DNA of 64,000 bases, from NCBI GenBank assembly GCA_900095095.1, contig FMBT01000453.1, positions 30,321-94,320 of the forward strand, in the 5' to 3' direction. This DNA is from Fragilariopsis cylindrus CCMP1102 (Eukaryota; Bacillariophyta; Bacillariophyceae; Bacillariales; Bacillariaceae). How positions within the stretch are numbered: position 1 is the stretch's first letter; each line of letters begins with the position of its first letter. Below, one piece after another: positions 56,075 through 64,000 of the stretch. The position numbers and the translations under genes were made by a program. The notes under the pieces are model-generated. The model saw nothing but the letters and a program-made list of their open reading frames with translations. It was not told the DNA's origin and searched no databases.

Positions 56075-57052
56075 AAAAGAAAAAGTTTCTTGAAACCAAA
56101 CCATGACGACGATTGTAATAGATATGCTAAAGTTTATTCTTAATATTATATTGTTTATCACCTAGCTTATGGTTATAAGCCTATGATATCCAGTGTTATT
56201 GTAGTTTTCAGTGCAGTTTTATTTAGCAATAATCGGTAGACTTAGCAGGGAGTACTATAATTTCTTTGTAGGCTTGATGTGAATGCGATATTCAACTTTT
56301 GTTTTGTGGAGTTTTTTCTATAAGACGACTTGAGAGGAGGAGAAGAACAAGATAATGTACATCAAAACATGAGTGCAATGAATAGAAGCACAAAGTTCAA
56401 TGAATATACGTGCTGTGCTCTTATAGCCTCAGTATATTTACAATATTGAAACACACTGGCAGCTGTAAAATCTGAGGACTGCCATAATAATAGTAGAGAT
56501 ACTATCAATATAATCCCTATATGACTGTTATGTAGCTACACTAAGGATATACTGACTTGCAGTTGTTCCTACTGGCTACCTATTAGGCCTTTTGTAACTT
56601 TGATTAGTAGACTAGCCAGAAAGCCTAATCACCAGGCAGGGCGTGTGTAGATAAATCAATACCTAAGATTATTTTTGACTAGTTGGTTCAAGCAAGATGC
56701 AACGCTTGATTCTTAGTACTGTATTGTGTAACACTGTAGTATTCTGAGTATGGGACTGCATTATAAACAAGCTATATTATATAGTATGAGTATGGGAGTA
56801 GGACCTATGTGCGTACATTACACATAATCAACAAAACAAAACACACGGGACTGCTTTCTGTCGGCGAAAACAGTATCTGAAATACTAGTCACTGCACGTA
56901 AGAATAGACGAGCAACGAAATGAATAAAAACTTGACTAAAGAGTAATGAGGTCGGGTGTCATCTTCATATCTATTGAGAAGACTACTACCAACTACTAAT
57001 ACTAATACAATATACATATGCATAATTCGAATTCTGAACAGATGCGATAATA
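56075..57052. other. 0.98 kb intergenic
   Basis: AT-rich, between two plus-strand genes. It should contain the terminator of the lumen protein and the promoter of the giant gene. No RNA gene or repeat of note. Confidence 0.4.
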
Positions 57053-60000
57053 ATGACAATGTTGAGAGAAGTGCCGTCAGGCCGAGAGCAGGCTATCGAG
57101 ACTCTTCTCGATATGGAACCACAGGGCAGTTTTTTATCGAGCGTCTCGAGTTTTTGGTACGTGAATCGTGATCGTTGCTTGACATTTTTGTGTATATCTA
57201 CGCCGAGTTTTAGTTTAAGATAAATTTATGCCACATTGTTTGTTGTCTCTGACTCTGATTACACATCATTTCCTGTCGATTCCGTTACACATCATTTATA
57301 TTGTGTAAATTAAATAATTGTCAATACCTATAATAATAACGTACGTTACCGCAGGAGGAATCAGTACCACAAGCCCTATTGCATAGGCCCAGTTTGGTTA
57401 CCAAATCAGCTCTTGTCGACGAGGCTTGTGCCCTTTCAAAACATGAAATTGATAATCACGAAAAATATGATTCTTTATTTGGAAATCACGAAAGTCGTAT
57501 CCTTTCTTTTTCTGGACAACAAAGACTACTAAAAGAACCGATTACGGAAACGAAAAAAAATAGGATATTACGTCATCATTCAAAAATTATGGCAGCTAAA
57601 CAAAGGGGAAGTAGTACGAAGAAAGACAATACTGGTACCGCTTCTCCCGTCACCCAGCTAATCAATGCTTTAAGAAGACTTTATGAAAAGCCCGGAGGGG
57701 CATCCGGTGAACTACCTGCCTTGAAGTCGTTGTTGCAATCCGTAATGGATCATCCCACTTTTTCTTCGGAAGATATAATAGAGCCTACATCACGACCCAA
57801 AACAAAATCTGCATCAGCAGCAGCATCAGCAAAAGGAACAACAACAACAACAACAACATTACCCAGTAGTTATGTTGAGGAAACAACGTACACCTTAGAA
57901 TCGTTGATTGCTTATTTGTGTAAAGAGACATCGTCGTCTTCACCGCCATTTTCTCCGGCATTGGAACACGGGTTTGTTGATAACAGTCCTATCAGTATTG
58001 ACGGAATACGAAATTAGAGATGAGGAACTGAAAGGGGATCCGAAGGGTAATCCAAAAAGATTACTACGAACAAAAAGTGCAAGAAGAACAACAACAACGA
58101 CGTCGCCATCATGATGCAACAAACGATCCGACTGTTGCACCGCCATTACAAGTTGGTGCTATTATGTCTCTTTTGAAGATCGACGACGGAGATAACGATG
58201 ATTATAGTACACGCAATGCAAGCCCTTGGTCGTTAGATAATGACCTCCTTTCATACTTGGGGGAAGCTGCCGCTGTTTATGAAGAAAGAATTGAAATTCA
58301 AAAATCTCGCCTTTTGAAACGTTTGTCTGTGGGTAAGGAAAGAGAAACGATGGAAATATGAAGGGCGATGATACAGCAGGAGAGAATAGCGTCAACGATG
58401 ACAGTGATGTACGCTCTTCCTTATTCACTACTCCAGCTCCTGCTTTGTTGGCAAGTCCTCAACCGGTAAGAGACCCCCCAGACTCCAGCAACGCCAGATG
58501 CTGTTGCTACTGAAGTGCGTGATGCTCTAAGTGATGCTGTCATTGAACATATCATATCAGCAACGACTGGCGAAGAAGCGTCTGTGAATGACGGCGATAA
58601 TATTGATGATAATCATCTAACGCAGGAGGAGCCTGAAACACAACAAAATGACAACGATAATGTCGATATTGATGTCGAAGACGATGACGACGAGATGAGG
58701 ACGAGGATGACGAGGATAAAGTTAATGATATAGTAGAAGATAACGACGACGAGAACGCGTCATCGTGCTCTTCTTCATCATCATCGTCCTCATCTGGTTC
58801 TGATGCAGAACCTGGAGACGAATACGACGAGGAAGAAAACGATAATGACGAAATTGATGACGAAGAAAATAGTAATGACGACGATGATGACATGGTCCTA
58901 CGACAGGCCCTTGCTCTAAGTATGGTTGAACAAGTGGAATCATATTCTACTGAAATCGATTCGGCTACCACCAATGACGATACAGATGAATCGGCCATGG
59001 CATCGACAGATAATCCACTGTATCCTGTAACTCCAAAGGGCAGAAGTTCTCGCTCAGAGGAACTTAAAAACGATCGAGATACCCGAAGAAAGTCCCCTAC
59101 CCTCCATGCCGACTCCACCCAGAATTGATCCATACGCGTCGTTACGTGGTCCAAACATCCAAATTGATGACGATCAGATGCAAAAGGATTCCTTATCATT
59201 TGACCCATCTGCCTTGCATCTTTTTGGTTCCATTCCAGCATCAGACGTATTGATTCAGTTGCTTTTATACATGAATGCTGTAATAGAATGTCGTAAGTTT
59301 CAAGATATGGACAAATACTCCAAAAATGCAAAAAAGAACCGCTGTACTCGAGGAACCGCGATACCAGGTGGTATAGGTTCGTCTCTCTTTACTCCAAAGC
59401 TCACTGCTGTAAAGACTAAGATAGAAAATGAAAACGATAGAAATGATATTGCGACATCATTGCAGTTATTGATATCGTTGTTCTTACTGACCATCGACAT
59501 GCGAAGTGATGCCATTGATAACCTTAAGCGAGCTGTTGCACAGGACAGAAGGATCTGCACGATGACAACGTCGCGGATGATTCGATGCTGGGTGCTGACA
59601 GTAGTGAGGAAGGTGATGATCCTGCTATTGCATTGGGTTTGACATACATTGATGATGAAAATTCAGAATCAAAAGAGTCCCTCGAGGCTAAGGGTATGAA
59701 GCGAAAGGCTGCCGGCAGCTGCCCACGATGCAGCAGCACTATCAGAATCACTTCGAAAGAGGGCTAATGCTTGGAAAAAGCAAGTTAATTTCTTCTCTCA
59801 ATGCTGCTTTTTGTCAATGAAAGTCTTCGTCTTTTCTTGCAATGTGTTACCAGAAATTGGTTGCGCGATCAGCGAGGAGTCTCTACTACTATTCTTCACG
59901 AAGTTTTGCCTACTAGTGTCATCTCGAAGCTATCGATCGGCCTTGCATCCCTGTCATCAACTGGAATGACGAATTCGTTTCATCCAATTTTAGCTGGTCA

Positions 60001-63000
60001 AGAAGATAACGTAGATGATCCAGAAACTATTTTTATGCACTCGAAACTTATAAAAGCTCGATTCTTACATGGGGAGAAAGTGTACCTATCATATACCCTT
60101 CCGTGACAGCACAGGTTGAGGTGTTGCGGTCATTACTCACTGAGTGTTCAAAACATGAAATCAAAAACAACATCGATCACTGGACAATATGATATCTCTA
60201 CCACTATTGGATTCGGAACCTCCTTTTCATAGGTTGCAAATTTTAAGCCGACGTCTTCGCGTTAGTGATCTACTCAACCTTTTCGTCTCCGGTCCGACTT
60301 CTCTCTTACCTGGAAGCGATAGCGTATCTGAAACCGAAAAGGGAGCCAAAAAACTTGAACTCGGAGAGCCAAACTGTGCACGTTCTGTTATCGATTCGAT
60401 TGGATCGGCTTCTATTGCTTATGGTAGTTTAAAACGTGACCTGCATGTATTGCACCTTGCATTGTGCCACCGTTACCATGTACGGGTTTTGCTGTGGGAT
60501 GGCCTTGGTACTTTCACTGAGACCGAACTAGATGAATCTACAGCTTCGTTGATTAAGTCACCCGTCGACACACTTCGTGTTGGCCAGGATAATTCCAATA
60601 AAATCGAGTTTGACGCTACAAAGTGCTCAGATAGCATGTCAATTATTTCTAGTTCAGATGCATCAGGATCTCATCCTACTTCCTCCTCCATTAATCAACG
60701 AGCATCGAAAGTATGGGGAACGTCCTTTCCTCGACACCATTCTCACCGAAGACTGGGATTCATCGATGGCGATTCGACTCGACAAATGTGAACGTGGTCA
60801 TGTTTTTTTGGGGTCGCCACCGCACAGGCAGCATGCGAACCTATGTTGGCGGGGATAAGTATGGGTGGGGAATGATTGGAACAGGCACTTTGGCATGATC
60901 GCCGTAAAATCCGTGGCGATTATGGGGCAACGTTTCGTACTGGGTCTACAATCGTTGTAACATTAGATACTGATGCCGGAACTATTAGCTATAGCTCATG
61001 GAAAGACAATTCATCGACTAGTTCTTACTCAGTTGATCAAATGGTTCAGAGCATTTCTTCACCTCGTCGGCACGGGCAAGGGGTTGGCATTGTTGACGAT
61101 TGGGGTGTAGCATTCGAGGGGTTACCTCTCGATTCTAAGCTTTACCCAGCTGTTGGTCTTTATCAAAGAGACGATAAAGTTACATTATTGACAGTTGAAG
61201 CAATAGGCACTACCCATGGTGGTCTGGAAGTTCAACTATTTCGACTGAAGGTCTCTGCTACTACCCTTCTTCTATTCCCTCTTCGGAAAACGACAAGCAA
61301 ATGATTACTCTTTGCGAAAAGACTAGGGCATTTAACGAGAAAGTGCAATTGGACGGGATACACTATGTCATTAATTCACTGGAGCAAATTGTTGACAGCA
61401 TTCGTAAAGGGACTGGTGATATTCTGTGGAAATCACTGCTACCAAGTTTAGCGTGTGCGATCTGCCTTTTTCCGCGGAATTTACCAATTCTTTCGAAACG
61501 GTTTGGTCTGACCGTAATTTCTCAATTATCAAAATCAATTCAGGCGTTAGAAAGATTGAGCAAATTTGGTTTGCTAGAAGAGCGTGGACTCTTTCACAAT
61601 GGACTACAGGAAGGAAAATGGGTCATTCGAGCAACTGGTTCAAACGGATCAAACTCAGATGCCGAGGAATACATAGTTGACCTAACATCATCTACTGAAA
61701 AGGATGTCTTGATCGGATTCGAGGGGAACGGTGTTGGGACGATCGGAAAATCAAAAAATGGTCTCGTTTCAATTCTAGGAACCGTTAAAGGCTCATCAGT
61801 GCACTTCGTTGAAGAGTGGACGGATGCGAGCGACGAAGGTTTCTCGTCGATTGCTAGCGACGATTCTTCTCCTCCTGTGTTATCAATGCAAGATTAAGCC
61901 TTGATAGGAAAAAATTCGATGGTACATACCACAACGTTCAATTTGGAACCACGGGTCATATTGCTGGTTTGCTATGCGAAGGGAACAGTTCTGTGAAAAG
62001 TATCACTGTTCCGTTTGAAAGAATCACCCATCGCATTAAACCAGCAAATTTCTGATTCCTCCTGTGGTAGTGTTGCTTTGCTCGGCCTTGCTCACAGCCA
62101 CTTGGCATCCATTATTGGAGAGGATTTAGTCAATGACGATACACAGAAAACCGAACGAACAGCACCAGAGTCCTCGCCGCTTACACAAAAAGAATGGGAA
62201 TTCCACTCCACCGAGTTAAGAAAGCTTGATGCTAAAAACTTTTGCTCGGTCTTCATTAACATCGATCGAAGACGACATTACAAAGCACATTCAAGACCTA
62301 CGAGATTTGTACTTGGTATCAAGTACTTTCCGCAGTGATGAACTTTCGCAGCTCTCGGAACTTTGATGGGTGGACTCAGGAGTGAATTCAGATCCGATAG
62401 CTTCAACAATTCTTCTTCCTCAAAGGAAACTGCCGTGCAAGTCGAAGATATGGACGCTGATATGTGTACCAAGTGTTGTGGCACTGGATCACTTGCAGCT
62501 TTATGTCCTACTGAGTATCGTCGAGCGCGTCACCTAATAATCTGTACCTTGCTGACCCATTGCAAAAGATTACCACGAAAGCATCTGATTCTGACTTGAA
62601 GAAGATTTGGACCTGGGCGTTGAAGCTGATGGAAGATGGAGTGCGAAATTCAGTAGCCAGCGGCGCCAATATTCCTGTGAGGAAAAAAGCCACTGAATGC
62701 TGCGAGCTGTTTTGCATTATTTCAGAATTTCTGCTTTGTCTCGATCCTTCATCTTCGACTCCAGAATGCATTGATATCGATACAGTAGGTGCAGATTTCT
62801 CTCGTCTTTACGGGCTTGTTTCTTCCACAGCAGACCTCAAGTTTCTACGAGAGAATTTTGTCGTTCTTCGAGAAGATCTCTCCTACGACTTATTCCAGTT
62901 CGTGAATCTTATCTCTTCTTGATTCACCCATCGGAAGTTCTCATGTCGTCGAGTCGTTGGTAGATGGAGTTCCAAGATTGCTTGGTCGAGGGTACATTGA

Positions 63001-64000
63001 TATAAACCGACCGCAATCAGAACGTAACGAATCTTCCTCAAACGACGAACTAGGAGGTTACTACTTGTCAAATCTCCCTGGCGTAGCCAATGCTGTACGC
63101 CAATCACTTCAACAAAACGTTCACGAGCTTCTCAATGTTATATGTCGGTTAGCTGATCGCGGATTGACAGAAAGAAAGAAAGATATATCTTCTAAATCAC
63201 TTGTTTCGATAGATTCAATGACATTAGCCCTTGTTTCGTGTTTGACAAATGTTCTGCGCAGGGACGATATTAGAGCTTTTGTTTTGAATAGTCAACTGTT
63301 GACTTTGATACCTGCATTACTCGACATCCATAGGCCCAGTTTAATGTCCTCGAATGTACAGCAGTTATCGGAAGGGGAGACCATGTCGGTTGTCAAGGAC
63401 CTGCATAACATCAGCCACATCGAAGTTTCAAGAGCGATTTTAAGGGCAACTGTATCTCTAGCACACGTTGTATTTTACCAAACGTGGGATATCATGAATG
63501 CAGATATTGCCTCAGGAGTTGAAACATCAACAACTTGTCTAGACATTCTCTAAGAGAATTAAAGAAGTTAATCCTCTTTTTCTCGATGCGGTCAAAAACT
63601 CAGTCCTTGAAACCCAAAAGAATAAGAGGAAATTGCAGTGGGAATTATTCTGTATAGAATGTTCAAATAAGGCTGATACTACAGAAAAACCTGCAATCAA
63701 GACAAGATTAATCATCAAGTTGGCAGGTCTGGTGTAATTACGTCCAAGAGAATGGCTTGCTGACAAAGCTCAGCTAAGCAGTCCTCAAAAGGCCTCTGGC
63801 ACACGTAAATCTCCTGCATCGCAGCATGGGTCTGATAAATTTGTCAAGACTCAAGGCATCTTTAGTCATCAATTCTTTTCACACTGGTTACATATTCTAG
63901 TTGCGGCAACAGATACTAAAGTATCAAGGACAGCAATTGTCAAAGGTCCGGGCTGGATTCCCGCACTTTTTCTAGCTATCGGGATCAATGTGGAGGTTGG
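57053..64000 (+). CDS. Giant UIM + SPRY protein, probable E3 ubiquitin ligase (5' part; frames broken)
   Basis: Starts at ATG 57053 (LREVPSGREQAIETLLDMEP). One intron fits, 57157-57354 (TTTTTG|GTACGT...CCGCAG|GAG). The protein then continues to the right edge without a final stop, over 2,200 residues. Recognisable parts are a long acidic stretch followed by a ubiquitin-interacting motif (MVLRQALALSMVEQ, about 58892), and a SPRY domain at about 60700-61200: SSTPFSPKTGIH, LDKCERGHVFLG, TYVGGDKYGWGMIGT, WHDRRKIRGDYGATF, FEGLPLDSKLYPAVGLYQ. Helical repeats follow. SPRY plus UIM in one very long chain suggests a HECT-type ligase, but no HECT domain lies in the window. About twenty or more frame changes by single bases are needed to read it, many in short homopolymers (for example the T run at 57131). 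Confidence 0.7.

Noticed and set aside
58552-59331. Minus-strand ORF of 259 codons, Ser-rich
   Set aside because: Antisense of the Asp/Glu- and Ser-rich region of the UIM/SPRY gene.
1-64000. tRNA, rRNA or snRNA genes
   Set aside because: I looked for T-loop-like GGTTCRA segments with pairing arms and found none convincing; a covariance-model search would be needed to be sure.
1-64000. Programmed +1 frameshifting as a general feature of this genome
   Set aside because: Break sites share no slippery motif, go in both directions, and many large genes nearby have none.

Overview
This window is nuclear DNA from a eukaryotic alga, almost certainly a diatom. Most genes have one to three short introns with GTAAGT- or GTACGT-type donors and AG acceptors. 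Intergenic DNA is AT-rich and full of microsatellites. Two proteins start with a signal peptide ending at an A^F junction, the hallmark of import into a four-membrane plastid. Two genes resemble a protein family that I associate with diatoms (WY...E core, RGxE motif). The species is not identifiable by eye.

Layout, left to right. 1-6785: two tandem copies of the STT3 catalytic subunit of oligosaccharyltransferase, both on the minus strand. 7359-11261: a small plastid-targeted protein of unknown function (+) facing a nuclear ClpC-type AAA+ chaperone (-). 13040-19002: an ABC1/ADCK2-like kinase (-), a small uncertain ORF, a Nudix-HAD fusion hydrolase (-) and a CPBP-family membrane protease (+). 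19389-25708: three AAAP amino-acid/auxin permease-type transporters, two minus and one plus, each with its intron in a different place. 26050-27830: a 1.5 kb block of minisatellites between imperfect direct repeats. 29116-37212: a diatom-type nuclear protein, a decayed ankyrin-like pseudogene, a 935-residue protein with a GRAM/PH-like end, and a divergent histone H3 with CENP-A features. 38051-40170: HMG-CoA reductase (-). 42061-47345: a second member of the WY/RGxE family, a thioredoxin-fold protein, a CoA-binding protein and another ankyrin-like pseudogene. 47765-54740: a maltose/galactoside-type acetyltransferase, a sugar-porter MFS protein, a GRDP-like protein and an MHS-type MFS transporter. 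55215-56074: a Cys-rich protein with a thylakoid-lumen type presequence. 57053-64000: the 5' part of a giant UIM + SPRY protein, probably an E3 ubiquitin ligase, running off the right edge.

Two patterns cut across the annotation. First, several conserved genes (ClpC exon 1, ABC1, exon 1 of the second STT3, and above all the giant right-hand gene) are read only by switching frame at single missing or extra bases, often in short homopolymers. Neighbouring genes of several kb have none. Residual sequencing error in poorly polished patches is the simplest reading; recent decay or programmed frameshifting are alternatives. Second, the window carries recent duplications: STT3 twice, AAAP three times, the ankyrin-like family twice (both copies broken) and the WY/RGxE family twice.

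Genes look independently transcribed, with frequent head-to-head pairs separated by 0.4-0.6 kb. All function calls come from motif recognition by eye; no database search was run.
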